64,000 nt of DNA. Source: an uncultured Verrucomicrobiota bacterium (GTDB lineage Bacteria; Verrucomicrobiota; Verrucomicrobiia; Limisphaerales; UBA1319). The position numbers were made by a program, and so were the translations under genes. Position 1 is the first letter of the stretch, and every line of letters starts with the position of its first letter. The notes beneath the pieces are model-generated. The model had not been told where the DNA came from. It saw only the letters and a program-made list of their open reading frames with translations, and did no database searches. Of this stretch, positions 9,348-21,300 are shown piece by piece. The DNA is taken from NCBI GenBank assembly GCA_903845125.1, contig CAIMWS010000043.1, positions 1-64,000 on the forward strand, written 5' to 3'.

Positions 9348-12300
9348 TCAGCCCCCATCCAGCCCCCGGATGAGCAGGTAACTATCAACGCCATCGAGAT
9401 GGAGTTTGCCACCAGACACATGGGCGTGGCCGTGGAGGACGCCTGGTGCCAGGCGGCCCATGGCATCCTGGGTGCCATCCTCAAAAGTCCAGCGGGCCAA
9501 CGGCTTCACCCGGCCCAGGTCGTTCAGCCGCAGAGCAGCCACTTCAGCATCCTCCAGTGCGGAATCATAAAGGCGCGCCTCCTCCACCGCACCGGCGAAC
9601 CAGCAAGCGCCGCTGGCCTCCAGGTGCCGCCGGCCGATCAGCAGGAGGGACGTTGGGCCAAAGCTCGTGGGTTGGACCGGGTAGCGCGTGCAGATCCGGC
9701 CGTCGCGAAACAGGGTCAACTGGCCGCCCCGATAAACGATGGCCACTTGCACCAGGGTGCGGGAATCCGCTGTTTCCACTGGCCAGGCGGATTGGTCGCC
9801 CAGGGTCCGGCGGAAGGCACCGCTCCCGGGCATCCACTTCCCGGGAGTTATTTCGCCGAAAACGATGGCATCAAAATCCGGCGTCCCCTGGTCCGCCAGT
9901 TTTTCAATGGTGAGCACACTCCCACCGCGCTGGGTCAGGTTGGAGGGGTAAACCCAAGCCACGAGCGTTTTGTCACCGATGGTGGCGCGCCGGCGGCGGG
10001 CGATGCTCTCCAGGCGGCGGCGTTCTTCCGGATCCTTGGTGGTGGCCAAACGGTCTCGAACCACCCCCGCCACGCGGGGATCGTCGCAAAATTCGAGCGC
10101 GGCCAGGGCATCCGCCCGAGCCTCCGGCCAAGGGCTGGCCAAGGCCGCTGCGGCGCCTTCCGGCAGGAAACCACCCAGACTCCACTTCACAGGAAGCGTC
10201 CGCACGGCGCCGATTTGGCCGTTGACGTCCACCGCCCACACCTGAGCGGTATGGGCATCCAGAATGGGAAACCGGCCCGGCGCTCCGCAACGGAACTTCC
10301 ATTCCCGGGAGCCGGCCTCGCAAGCCATGCGCACATCCGAACCCAGCCACCCGGCGGAGAGGTAAACACCCCGCAATTGCTCTGCTGGTGTGTCCACCTC
10401 AGCAGTGAAAGTGACTTCGCGATTCCCGCCCAGCAGCGGCGGATCCATGGCTGCCCGCAATACCTTGGGCAACCCCTTGCCGGCTGGAGCCGAGGCAGCT
10501 CTTGGAACGACCTCTGATTCGACGGGCCGGTCGAAGACCACTCGCGGCCCTACCGGCAGGCCGGATGGTTGCATCTCAGCCGATGGGATGGCTGGATAAT
10601 CCAGATACGGGCCAAGGAATTGGTCCGGCTGAAGGCCCACCAGGTGCAGGGACAGGGTGTTCGTTTGTCCCCATTTTACCACCCCACTCAGATCGGCGTA
10701 AAAAATGATTTTTACGCCACTGACACTGAAACAGGCCACTGGCACCTCAGCGCCACCGCACTCCAACCGCACTTCCCGCACCCGGGAGGCATCGACGAAT
10801 GGCAGCACCAGCCAAAGCCGGTCTGGGCGGGCCCAAGCGAAATTGTGCGGCAACTGCCGGTCTTTCCGCCACTGTTCAATCAGCGGACCGATCTCCACGA
10901 GGTTGGACGGCACGGCACGTTCCAAGGCCTCCCGGATGGCGGGATCCGCGGCGAAGGAAGTCTGCAGTGAAAGCCGCTCCTGGGCGGCGTGGAAGGGGAA
11001 GGAAAACCGCTGACCATCCGGCATTTGCCAATCATCGAGCCTCCGCACCGGCCCTGGGGCGGGTAAAACCACCGGCGCCGCGCTGATGTCGCGATCAGCT
11101 TCCCCAGGCGCCGCGGGTGCCAGTTCCAGCACCAGAACCTCGTATGCCGGCACTTCAAAGGTGATCCGTTCACCCGCCTGAAATACGCTCCGTTGGGAAA
11201 CTGGATCGACCCAAGCGGCCCCGTCGCGGGGATTCAATTCCCGCAAAGTATATTGGCCCGCCTGCCGCAATCCGATCTGATCATCCAGGCACAATTCCTT
11301 GCGGGCCGGACGTGGGGCGGGATTGCAGAGGAACAGGAAGCCATGGCTACCCTTGACACGGACCCATGCGTCGATGCCGCCAGGCTGGACCTGGTCGCCC
11401 AAGGCGAGGTTGTATTTCACCAGGTCGAAATTCTTCCGGGCCCAATCCAGCCACCGGTTGTAGAACTCCTTCATCCCCGGCACGAGGGCAACGTCTTCCG
11501 GCAGGATGCAAGCCGTGACGCTCCCCGCCGCAGCGAGACCGGAGAGTAAACTGTAACGCCAGCCGCCATGGTCCCAAACCTTCGGCAAACGGGGGTCGTA
11601 GCTATTCTCCCCGATGCGATGGGTCAAGGCATGATTCATCACCGAGGGCAGGAAACGGAAATTGCCGTTCCACCAGTTTTGCAAGCGGGCGCCATCGGCG
11701 TTTACCCGGTCATCGTGCAGGTCGGGATGGATGGTGGCGCCGTAAAAGATGGTTTGTTCCCAGTAGGATTCCTGCTGGTCAAAGTATTTAAAGCCCCACA
11801 AGCCATACTCCTTGCGGCCGTAATAGGCCATCAGGTAAAGGTTGGGGAACTCCCCTCGCAGTTTGCGCAACAGCTCATTGGATTTGCGCCAGCCGAGGTA
11901 TCCACCCTGGCCCGGCACGTGGCCATGCTGGTCGCTATAGCAGAAAAAGCCGTGGCCAGGACCCGGGTCCCACGACCAAAACTGAAGCTGGTGGCGGGCA
12001 ATGGTGTTACGCTGCACCGCATGCCACCAATTGGCAAAGCCCTCGCAGGCCAGGCAGTTTTCGCTGCTGATACCGCCCAGCGGTCCGATCCGCTTCCACT
12101 CCGGTTTTTCCGGCACAAACGGCAGATTACAGGCATTGCCTCGATCCCCTTGGGCGGCCACCCCCATATAAAAACCGTATTTCAGGCCCTTCTCGCCTGC
12201 ATATTGCAGAATGTGCTGAGCGGCTGAACCTTCCGGAGCCAGGTTCCAAAAGCTCGCAGCATCCGCCGCCGGCCGGTCGTAACGTACCAGCGGATTGAAA

Positions 12301-13229
12301 ACAACGAGGTCGCCGCCCAGCGCGCGGAAAGTATCCAGCACCCTCCGATATTGCCTTTCCGCCTCCGCCTGGACGGGTAATTGGGCAATGGGATACCAAT
12401 ACATGTACAGGATCGACAGGAAACGATCCTGGCGGGGGGCCAAATAATCAGCGGCAAACTGGCGCATGCCCTGGATTTCGTTCCAATCCAGCGGCACCTG
12501 CCCGGCGGGATTCCGGAAACGAGGGCGGTTTTCACCATCCCTGGTGCTGGTGACAGTACGCGGTGGATGATCCGCCAGCATCCGCCCACTGCGCCGATAG
12601 ACCCCCAGGAACTGCGGCTCGCTCTGGTATATTTCACCGGGGGCGATCCACATGGCGGGCGCGAAGGAAAAGGCCGCTTCGCGGCCATTCAACGCTGTTT
12701 CAAAAAACGGGTTTTCGATGCCGGTGAACAAACCACCCCGTTCCCAACGCAAAAAACTGGCCGTGGGGGCATACCAAAAAGTGTCATACTGGATCGCCTC
12801 CCGGGGAGCAGTCGCGAACACGGTCCGCCCCAAATCAAGCCGCTCCAGGAGCAGGCGCTCGGAGCCATTGGTAATGGTCAGCCATCGCTCAAAATAAGCG
12901 CAGCCAGGTCGCAAACGGTATTCCAAGGCTGCTGTGCCTTGATCGGGCAGGGAGAAGATAAAACGAGCACTTTCGCCATCGGTTGCCACCTGCAAAGGGG
13001 CGGTGCCGAGGTTGCTCAGGCTCCCCCGGCCGGATGCCAGCGTAAAACAGTCCGCTTCGATGGGATACGTTTCCCCGGCGATCAAGTTATCCACCTGTTG
13101 GAGATGGCCACCGGACGAAATCATAACCCGCAAGTGTTCGTTTTGCAGGCTGGCAGCCTTGGCAATGCCTGCGGCAAGGAAGGCTGCGCAAAGCAAGAAC
13201 TCGCACCCAATCCAAGTTATTTTGAGCAT
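9348..13229 (-). CDS. Large secreted multidomain glycoside-hydrolase-like protein (clan GH-D-like catalytic region, HEAT-like stretch, C-terminal LamG/concanavalin domain)
   Basis: ORF to 13259; start at MLKITWIGCEFLLCAAFLAAGIAKA (13229) gives a signal peptide; EYRLRPGCAYFERWLTITNGS, FWSWDPGPGHGFFCYSD; C-terminal TLFRDGRICTRYPVQPTSFGPTSLLLIGRRHLEASGACWFAGAVEEARLYDSALEDAEVAAL is LamG-like. Confidence 0.65.
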   Translation of the reverse strand: MLKITWIGCEFLLCAAFLAAGIAKAASLQNEHLRVMISSGGHLQQVDNLIAGETYPIEADCFTLASGRGSLSNLGTAPLQVATDGESARFIFSLPDQGTAALEYRLRPGCAYFERWLTITNGSERLLLERLDLGRTVFATAPREAIQYDTFWYAPTASFLRWERGGLFTGIENPFFETALNGREAAFSFAPAMWIAPGEIYQSEPQFLGVYRRSGRMLADHPPRTVTSTRDGENRPRFRNPAGQVPLDWNEIQGMRQFAADYLAPRQDRFLSILYMYWYPIAQLPVQAEAERQYRRVLDTFRALGGDLVVFNPLVRYDRPAADAASFWNLAPEGSAAQHILQYAGEKGLKYGFYMGVAAQGDRGNACNLPFVPEKPEWKRIGPLGGISSENCLACEGFANWWHAVQRNTIARHQLQFWSWDPGPGHGFFCYSDQHGHVPGQGGYLGWRKSNELLRKLRGEFPNLYLMAYYGRKEYGLWGFKYFDQQESYWEQTIFYGATIHPDLHDDRVNADGARLQNWWNGNFRFLPSVMNHALTHRIGENSYDPRLPKVWDHGGWRYSLLSGLAAAGSVTACILPEDVALVPGMKEFYNRWLDWARKNFDLVKYNLALGDQVQPGGIDAWVRVKGSHGFLFLCNPAPRPARKELCLDDQIGLRQAGQYTLRELNPRDGAAWVDPVSQRSVFQAGERITFEVPAYEVLVLELAPAAPGEADRDISAAPVVLPAPGPVRRLDDWQMPDGQRFSFPFHAAQERLSLQTSFAADPAIREALERAVPSNLVEIGPLIEQWRKDRQLPHNFAWARPDRLWLVLPFVDASRVREVRLECGGAEVPVACFSVSGVKIIFYADLSGVVKWGQTNTLSLHLVGLQPDQFLGPYLDYPAIPSAEMQPSGLPVGPRVVFDRPVESEVVPRAASAPAGKGLPKVLRAAMDPPLLGGNREVTFTAEVDTPAEQLRGVYLSAGWLGSDVRMACEAGSREWKFRCGAPGRFPILDAHTAQVWAVDVNGQIGAVRTLPVKWSLGGFLPEGAAAALASPWPEARADALAALEFCDDPRVAGVVRDRLATTKDPEERRRLESIARRRRATIGDKTLVAWVYPSNLTQRGGSVLTIEKLADQGTPDFDAIVFGEITPGKWMPGSGAFRRTLGDQSAWPVETADSRTLVQVAIVYRGGQLTLFRDGRICTRYPVQPTSFGPTSLLLIGRRHLEASGACWFAGAVEEARLYDSALEDAEVAALRLNDLGRVKPLARWTFEDGTQDAMGRLAPGVLHGHAHVSGGKLHLDGVDSYLLIRGLDGG

Positions 13230-13339
13230 AAGATTGACCTTCACTCGGATGATGACCAAAACCGGCCCCTGATCCCGCCACAGAAGCGCCTGCTATAACA
13301 CGCCTTCATCCATAAAGACGCCAAACTCTGCTTCCCCTG

Positions 13340-15504
13340 CTATTTACCAAACGCCGCGGGCAATCCAAGGCGTTCAACGGGTGTAATCTCCCGCAAAGTG
13401 GACTTCCCCCCTTTTTCCAGGATGAACTCCCGCACCGCCAGCAAATCAAAGGGAGATTGATTGATGCTGGAGCGTAAGCGTATGGCCACCACTGGCGAGC
13501 CATCCAATCGGGCTTCAGCTACTCCCCTCTCAAAACGTGCGACCTCCTTCCAACGGCCATAGCCCCACGACAACTCCAAAACACCCTGGCGGAGGATATG
13601 GTCGCCATTGGCCAGGCCGGTGACGACCTTGACGCGATCGTAAGTATCAGGCTTCTCCAGCACCACCGTGAACGAATCGACCTCTTTGCGCGGCCCCCAG
13701 GTGAGGTGATAGGTTTCCAGGTCGCCATCGAAAGCGTGCAACGGATGGATCGCATCGTAACCCTGTCCGCGGTCGATGCCGGTCAAGGCCCAGCGCCAGT
13801 CCTCATCATTTTGGTTTTGCGAGGGCGAGTAAATCAGGGATGGCAGGGCATCACGCACGCGGGCTGGAATGGCGGGGCGGATCGGGTAGGAAAACGCCGG
13901 CCCCGTCAGAATCCCCATCTCCGCCAATCTTCCAACGTGGGTTTTAACTCGTTCCAGAAAGTCGTCGAAATCGGATCGGTCAATTCCCCATCCACGCTCC
14001 GCGAGCGCCAATACCCGGGGAAAGGCCTGGCTGTCGAGATGGTTTTCGGGAACCATCTCCCCCCACAAGCAGGCTTCCACTCCGAGGACATGCCGGCGCG
14101 CCTCCGGCGTCAACCCGGCGCCGGGCGGAGCGGGATCGAAATCATAGGTGGTCTTGAGCGTCGTCCGCTCGATATTATAGTTGATATAATGGTGGTTGCC
14201 GGTGGACATGATGACATCCATCCGCCCTTGGCGGCAGCCCACCCGCCGCTGCCATCATTATCCCAGCAGGTGAAGACCGCCCCGCTGGCCACGCCTCCCC
14301 AGCCGACAATTCGCCTGCCTCTGGATTCCACCATCTGCTTCACCCGCTCCATGAACCAGGCGTGCAGGTTGCCGACCTTTTTCTGCCGGGCCTGGCACTT
14401 GGGGCATTCGCCCCAGTAACGCATCTCCGCCTCGTCGCCCCCCACATGGATATAGGGACCGGGGAAAAGCTGCGCCACTTCCGCCAATACTCCGTCCAGG
14501 AACTCAAACACCTCGTCGTTGCCAGGGCAATATTCCGCACCACAAAGCGGATCAATCCCGAAAGACACCGCGGTTTTCCGCGTGCCAAAACAGTTTAATT
14601 CCGGATACGCCACCATGGCCGCCCCGGAATGGGAGGGCGTTTCGATTTCGGGCACAATCATGACGTATCGATCCCGGGCATAGGCTACTATCTCGCGGAT
14701 GTCGTCCTGGGTATAAAAGCCTCCAATACGGACACCATCGCCCAGATCTGCCCAGGCGCCTGCACTGGTCAGGCGCGGGTATTTTTTGATTTCAACCCGC
14801 CAGCCATCGGTGTCGGTCAGGTGCAGGTGGAGCCGGTTGAGCTTGTGGTAAGCCATCCAATCCAGGCATTTCTTTATCCCCTGCTTGCTGATGAAATGCC
14901 GGGACGGATCCAGCAAGACTCCGCGCCAAACAAACTGTGGCTGATCCACAATTTTCAAAACCGGGACGCTCCACTCCACATTGGCGGCCTGAACCAAGCT
15001 GCCGAACCGGGCGGGAACGAGTTGCCGCAAGGTCTGGCAGCCGTAAAAAAGGCCGGCGGGTTTGGCGGCCTTGATGGCCACGCGATCAGCCAGCACCTGC
15101 AGCTCATAACCTTCGTCACCGAACCGTTCAACCTCGCCCGACAAAGAGAGCCCAATGGCGTCGGCCGGAGTGTGGCCGGATGCTTCCGTTACCACTTTGA
15201 GCTGAAAACCCGTGGCCGGGGCAATAACGTCCGCCAGGTAATGCCCGATGGTTTCCGCCATCAGAGAGGCAGCAATGGTCGTCTGTGCCTTCAGTGTGAA
15301 CCGGCCTTCACCCGGCTCGATCCGGGCCGGGCGGGGAATGACCGCAATACCCTTGCCACGGTATTCCGCCAAAAGGGTGGCTGAGGACTTGTCAGCCGCG
15401 GAAACCGGCCAGGAACCTCCGGCCAGCCCACCGATCACGCAAAACCAAACCAGCCAGCGCGCCTGGCGGTTTTTTTGAATCGGATTATTAAAAGGATATT
15501 TCAT
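13340..15504 (-). pseudogene. GH20 beta-N-acetylhexosaminidase, reading frame split by a frameshift near 14225-14242
   Basis: N-terminal ORF 14110..15504 has GH20 hallmarks (GVLLDPSRHFISKQGIKKCLDWMAYHKLNRLHLHLTDTDGWR; HVGGDEAE); C-terminal ORF 13340..14242 continues in another frame (MDVIMSTGNHHYINYN...VLGVEACLWGEMV). Confidence 0.85.
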
Positions 15505-15560
15505 GGTTTTGTCCCCGACCAGCAGACTGGATTTAAACTATTCCTGAGCGGTGTTTGGCG

Positions 15561-18332
15561 TCATTCATTGGCTGGTTCCGGCTGGCCGGGATTCACCATG
15601 ATTTCATCGGCAAAGAGCCAGGCATCAACCCCGGCGGCTGGATGAGGAGCGGGGATTTTGCCCGGATTCACCGCGCGCACGCGCAAAAAACGGGTCCGCA
15701 CTTCGAGGCCCGTGGCGGTGAGCGTTTCGCACCAGGCACCTTCCTGTTCCGGGCGGGTTTTGGCTTTAACCAGGGCCACTTCACGGAATGCTTCGCCATC
15801 GTCGGAAACTGCGATCCGGGCTTCCACGGGCAGGAAAATGCCCAAGCGCCTATCCTGCAGCACATGCACACCCACCTGCCGGATATCGGTGGCCACACCC
15901 AAATCGATGGTGGCCTCCAGGTCGCATCCGAGAAAACCGAGCCAATCGGGCAGCCGGTGGCCGGATGATTCCAGCTTCCCATTCACCAATCCCGCCGGAC
16001 CTTCGCCCGGGTATTGCGCCGCCGCGGGGTGGGCCAGGCGGATAGGTTTGCCCAAGGCTTGATGCTTCACCTGTTGCCGGCTGGTGGCGGTCAAGGCATC
16101 GTCGGGCAGCATCTGCCGCCGCAAGGCATCGAAGCCACCCGCAATTTTGGTCTGCCGCGTGTAATCCCAAAGGGATGTCTGCATCTGCCGCAAGGCCAGG
16201 ACGGCGGTAATCCAGCTTTGCGACCACCCACTTTCAATGCACCAGGCACCCCACCCCGCATCCGTGCTGGAGGCCCAATATTCCCAGCGTTTGAAATCAA
16301 AGGCGCGGAACCAACCGCCGTCCAATTCCGGGTGATCTTCGCTGCGGATTTGGATCCGGCACAGGAATTTCGCCAGCTTATCCTCCGCGTTCCGAAGGGA
16401 CGGGTCACCCGTGGCCGCCGCGGCTTCGTGCAGGGCGAGGAACGCAAAGTTGCAGGTGTAAAGCAGATCGCTTGCCGCATCGGCGTTGGATTGAATCAGG
16501 GGGGCTTCCGCGGTGCCATACGCCTCATTGGAGGCGGGCGGAGGGCAGCCTCCCTTGCCGGGCTGGCCGATCTCCTCCCGGATCGCCCCGCAGGCATCCT
16601 GGCCCGCCAGCAAATCCCGCGCCATCTGGTCCAGCCAGCCGCGATGCTCCGCGGTGTCTTCCACCCGCACCAGCCAGGCCAGCGCCAGCAGCATTTTCGC
16701 CCGCTCCTGCTGGATGCCATTGGTCCAGGTCCAGCGGCCGGGATAAGCGGCCAGGGTCGTGCGGATGGCGGTCTTCGCCCGGCGCAGGAACAAGCCGAAG
16801 CCGGTCTGTTTGTAGGCCCACAAATGGCAGGCCCAGGCCGTGGCCTGGTAGTGCGGCGCGCAACTGACATTCCAATCGTTGAAATAGGCGCGCCAGCCAG
16901 CCTGTTCCAAAGGCCCCTGGTCGATGCGGTCCGGCTGGAATCCCAGTTGGCCGCTGACGCGCAGGTTGGCCAGCAGGCATTTCATCAGCCGCTCATCGAA
17001 CCGATCCGTCCGCAGCGACGCGGCGGCCAGCATCATGCCCAACATGGACCGCGCATTGTCATCGCCGTAAAAGACCCCATAGCCATCCATCGAGCCGGGG
17101 CCGCAGTATTGGGGGGAGTCGTTCCAGCCAAACAAACCGTAACCCGGATGCTGGGGATTGGCGTGGTCGCCCAGCGACATCAACGATTGAAAATACAGCC
17201 AATCGCCGATGTTCGCGCCGGTTTTAAGCCAGCCTGGATTATCCAGGGCCACCCCCGCCGCGGCCATGGCACCGGCAATTTCCCCGTTGCAGTCAGATCT
17301 TCTCCACCACCGCACCGGTTGGGTGCCATCAGCGAAGATTCGGGCGTCGAAACCCTCCAGCACACCCAAAGAACCGTCGCCAGCGGGTCCATTCAAATCC
17401 GGCATCCGGGCGATGCGATGGCCCAGCGGCCAGTCCTGGGTCAAATCCACGTTGGCCGGGGGCGGATCCGGCGCATTGGCGGGCCGGTTATATTTCCCCA
17501 GCAGCGAAGGATGGACCAGCATCCGCGAATTGAAATACCAGCCGATGCCCCTTTGAATGGCCTGCCTTTCCACCGCTTCGGGCAGGGAATCTCCAGTGCC
17601 ATAGCTGGGCCGCACGCTGGGCGTCCACCTCAATTCGGTGGGCTGGCCGTCCGGCTGCAGCCAGGTGAAAATATACTTCCATATCTCCCGCCAGGCATCC
17701 TGGGGCGCGTATCGGCCCGTGATGAAATTGCTGAGCTTGGTGGCCGCCACCAGCACCTCCCCGGCCTCCTGGCGCACGGGCAATCTGAACAGGATCGGGA
17801 AGGATTCCTTTGCCAACCCGAACACAGCAGTGTCGAACCCCGCCACCCGGCCGAGGACAATTTCCGGATTCCCGGCCTTCACCGGCACAAAACGGCAGCC
17901 GTGGATGGCCAGGATGCGTAATTTGGCCAAACCCGGGGCGAAAGCGTCGGAGGCAATGACCGCCCGTTCCCAGTGGGTGCTTCGGGGCGCGCCGATTTCC
18001 ACCCCGGGCAGAAAGGATGGGTATTCCACATACAACCGGAGTTTTTTGGCGTCGGCTTCCTGAAACACCGAAGGGCCAAGGGCCGTCGTCATCGCCGGAT
18101 ACCCGTCGGCCAGTATCAGCACCCCGGACTTTTCCGGGGCGGCCAGCAGGGCGGCCTGGGGGGTGTCATACCTTTGCACTTCCATCCCATTCGCCAAGGC
18201 GGTTCGGAAAAGGTCGTTGGTGGCTGCACAACTGAAAAAAAGCGGTCTGGCGACGATGGGCAGGCTGTCGGCCAGCAGAATCAGGGCGGCGAGGAGGCAG
18301 GCTGCCCGGCGGCGCGGAATTGAATCATTCAT
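15561..18332 (-). CDS. Secreted (alpha/alpha)6-type putative glycosidase with C-terminal F5/8 type C (discoidin-like) domain
   Basis: 923 aa; N-terminal signal-like segment; central helical segments; C-terminal ATIDLGVATDIRQVGVHVLQDRRLGIFLPVEARIAVSDDGEAFREVAL...RTRFLRVRAVNPG. Confidence 0.6.
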   Translation of the reverse strand: MNDSIPRRRAACLLAALILLADSLPIVARPLFFSCAATNDLFRTALANGMEVQRYDTPQAALLAAPEKSGVLILADGYPAMTTALGPSVFQEADAKKLRLYVEYPSFLPGVEIGAPRSTHWERAVIASDAFAPGLAKLRILAIHGCRFVPVKAGNPEIVLGRVAGFDTAVFGLAKESFPILFRLPVRQEAGEVLVAATKLSNFITGRYAPQDAWREIWKYIFTWLQPDGQPTELRWTPSVRPSYGTGDSLPEAVERQAIQRGIGWYFNSRMLVHPSLLGKYNRPANAPDPPPANVDLTQDWPLGHRIARMPDLNGPAGDGSLGVLEGFDARIFADGTQPVRWWRRSDCNGEIAGAMAAAGVALDNPGWLKTGANIGDWLYFQSLMSLGDHANPQHPGYGLFGWNDSPQYCGPGSMDGYGVFYGDDNARSMLGMMLAAASLRTDRFDERLMKCLLANLRVSGQLGFQPDRIDQGPLEQAGWRAYFNDWNVSCAPHYQATAWACHLWAYKQTGFGLFLRRAKTAIRTTLAAYPGRWTWTNGIQQERAKMLLALAWLVRVEDTAEHRGWLDQMARDLLAGQDACGAIREEIGQPGKGGCPPPASNEAYGTAEAPLIQSNADAASDLLYTCNFAFLALHEAAAATGDPSLRNAEDKLAKFLCRIQIRSEDHPELDGGWFRAFDFKRWEYWASSTDAGWGAWCIESGWSQSWITAVLALRQMQTSLWDYTRQTKIAGGFDALRRQMLPDDALTATSRQQVKHQALGKPIRLAHPAAAQYPGEGPAGLVNGKLESSGHRLPDWLGFLGCDLEATIDLGVATDIRQVGVHVLQDRRLGIFLPVEARIAVSDDGEAFREVALVKAKTRPEQEGAWCETLTATGLEVRTRFLRVRAVNPGKIPAPHPAAGVDAWLFADEIMVNPGQPEPANE

Positions 18333-18351
18333 GGGAACTTCGTTGGGTGGT

Positions 18352-21300
18352 TTATTTTACAGTTTCCGGAATCGTGGATTGGAACCGATAAGTCCCGGAT
18401 CCGACGGCATATACAGCGGCCATATTTTCCAGGCGCAGGAATTTCACCCCTTCCGCCCGGGCGGCAGGCTGGCCGGATTCAGTGACCGATCCCGCATCGC
18501 TGGCCGGCACATACACCGTGGCGGTGGTGTTGGCGGGAATGACAAGGTCCAGGTTCCATTGGTTGCCGTCGCGCTGCCAGTGGCTGACAATGCGCCCGTG
18601 GGTGGAATCGTGATGGGCCTTCACCCAGGTCACGCCGCCAACGGGTGCAGGTTTGATGAGGATTTTCTTGAATCCCGGCCCTTCAGGATCGGGCCGGATT
18701 CCAGCCAGGCCCTCGTAGAACCAGGCGCCAGGGGTGCCCACTACTTGAATGATCTGGCTCCCCCACCCGCTCCAGGTTTCCGGCCAGGTCGTGACCTTGC
18801 GTTCCGGATCAAGAACCCCCAACCGGGAAAAGTCGTTTGGTTCATCATCAAGGCAACCAAGTCATTGCGGTTTTCCCGGTTCAATAAATCCAGCATCAGA
18901 AAGGTTCCCTGCAAACCCGTGGCGAGGTGCCCTTTGGCTTGGGTAACGATCGCCTCCTCCAATTGCCTGCGGATCTCGGGCCGAAGTTCCGGCGGCGTGA
19001 CCTGCGCGTAAAGCGCCAAGGTAAGATAGGCCTGCTGGTTGACTTTATAAGTCCGCTTTTCGGAATCGTAAAAATTCTGGTGGATCAATGGGCGGAGCAC
19101 CGCCAACCGTTCCCGGCACAGCTGGGCCTCGTCCCGCTTCCCCAGCGCCTCGGCAAACAAGGCCAGTTGGTCCCAGAGCAAAACCCGGTAGCAATTGTTG
19201 AAGAACTCCCGTTGCTCCCCCGTTTCGAAAACAAAACCATGCTGGTCCGCGGACGGACCGGGGGGCGTCCAATCACCCAGGAAATACCACTCCTGCTGCA
19301 CATTGGGTGCATAGGGATTGAAGTAGCGCAACAGATCACGGCTCGTCTGGCTTTCCAGATGTTGGAGGTATTTTGTCAGCGTGCCGTAAGCCCCGGCAAT
19401 GGCCCGTCGATCTCCGTAATATAAATATAAACGCCGGGCCAATTCGCTGGCCTGTCCACCCCAGGATGGCCCCCCGCCCGCCGGATAAAATTCCGGCGCG
19501 GTATGGCCCAAAAACCCATCGGCCCGCTGGCCGTCGCACCAATCCTGCAGCCATTTCTGGAAAAAAGCGTCGCTCCTCAGGTTGTATAACATCCCGGAAA
19601 GAAAAGAACCCCCATCGCCGTAACCCAGCTTCTCGCGGGCCTCCCCGCCGCCCAGCACCCCGCAGGGGATCTGGGTGTGGTAGGTGGCCACTGTCACCTG
19701 GTGGATCCGGTTGAACAGCTCGTTTGAACAGGCAAATTCCCCGGCTTTCTCCAGATCCGTTTCGACGGTCATCGCCTGCGCATCGGCCAGGGCTGGTTCC
19801 TGCAGCAACCCAGCAATCACCGCGTAGCGGAAGGCATGCTGGTTGAACTTGCTGCAGAAAATCCCGGATCCTTCACCGCCAGCAATATACACATCTTTCT
19901 GGCCGAAGGTCTGGAATCCATCCCCATTGGGCATATGTTCCAACACCGGGTTATCCAAGTCGGCATATTCAATGGTTACCTGTTGCCCGGGCCTCAGAGC
20001 CGGCAGGCGCATCCGCATCCATCCCGTCAAGGTGGTTCCGAAGTCCACCACCCACTTCCCTTTGTGGGCGTAAATTTTTTTCGCCGCCATGGGCGCTCTC
20101 AGCCGGCTGCCCGGTAGCGCCTGCCAGGAATGCACCGCTTTCGGCGCGGGAACCTCCACCGCCAAGGGCCAACCGCGGTCGTCGAACGCCACCTGATTCC
20201 AATCCCTGACGAACCGGCGTTCGTCCCATAGTTCTCCCCCCATATCGCTCCACCCCCAGGCGCCGATCTGGCTGATGCAACTTTCAGTGGCGCGCCACTG
20301 AGCGTCGGTTCCCACGACCATTCGGCCATCCGCAGCCTCAACCTCCAGTTGCGCGCGAACGATCGGCGCCTGATGGGGATTACCGTAGCGGGGTTGATAC
20401 CATCCGGGCGCCATCCAGAGGCCTATGCAGTTGGTTCCCGGGCGAAGATAGCCGGCCACATCGTAAACATTATAGAGCATGCGCTTCCTCACATTCACAT
20501 GGGCCGGCGCCAGCACCTCGTCACCCACTTTGCGGCCATTGATATAGAGTTCGTATTCGGAAGGGGTGTTGACATAAATGGCGGCGCGCTGGATATCCGA
20601 TTTCACCTCAAAAGTGCGGCGCAACCAGGGATGGATGATTTTCTCCTCCGCCTTGCCCATGGGGCCCCAGGGCGGGGCGCCAAACCGGGCCACCTCTTGG
20701 GCGGCAGACCAACCCTGTTCATCGATTCCAGCTTCCCGCCACCCGGTTTGCTCCCGAGCGCAACTCTTCCAGTTGGCGCCGGTTTCCAGAGTCACCGCGC
20801 CTCCGTTGGCCAGTTCGACAGTCACCCGGCCAATCAACCCAGCCGGGCTTGGGTTGCCGGTGGAATTGGTGGCCGCCACGGCGAAGATATTTTCGCCAGA
20901 CTTCAGCATCCGGGTGATCTCGGTCCTTTGCGGTGCATGCCAGTCGTCGCCTTTCAGCACTTCCTTCCCGTTCACAAACAAAGCAAAGGCATTATCGGCA
21001 CACATCACCACCGAAGCGCGCCGGATGCCAGCCCCGGGCGGCAATTGAAGCCGCGCGCGAAAATAGGCGGTGCCCGGCGGAATCTGGTCCAGGGCGCCGG
21101 CCTGCGGGAACCATATCCACGCGGAGCCTTCCAGGCCATTTTTCACCGGGTCCACTGGAGCAGGCTTGATCCAGGCTGCCTGCCAATCCGTGGATTCGAG
21201 CAAACCCATGGTCCACCGAGCCGGTTGGCTCCAGGCCGACACCTTGCCATCCTTGTCCCAGACCCGGACTTTCCAATGGCACCGCGTCCTGGAACGTAAA

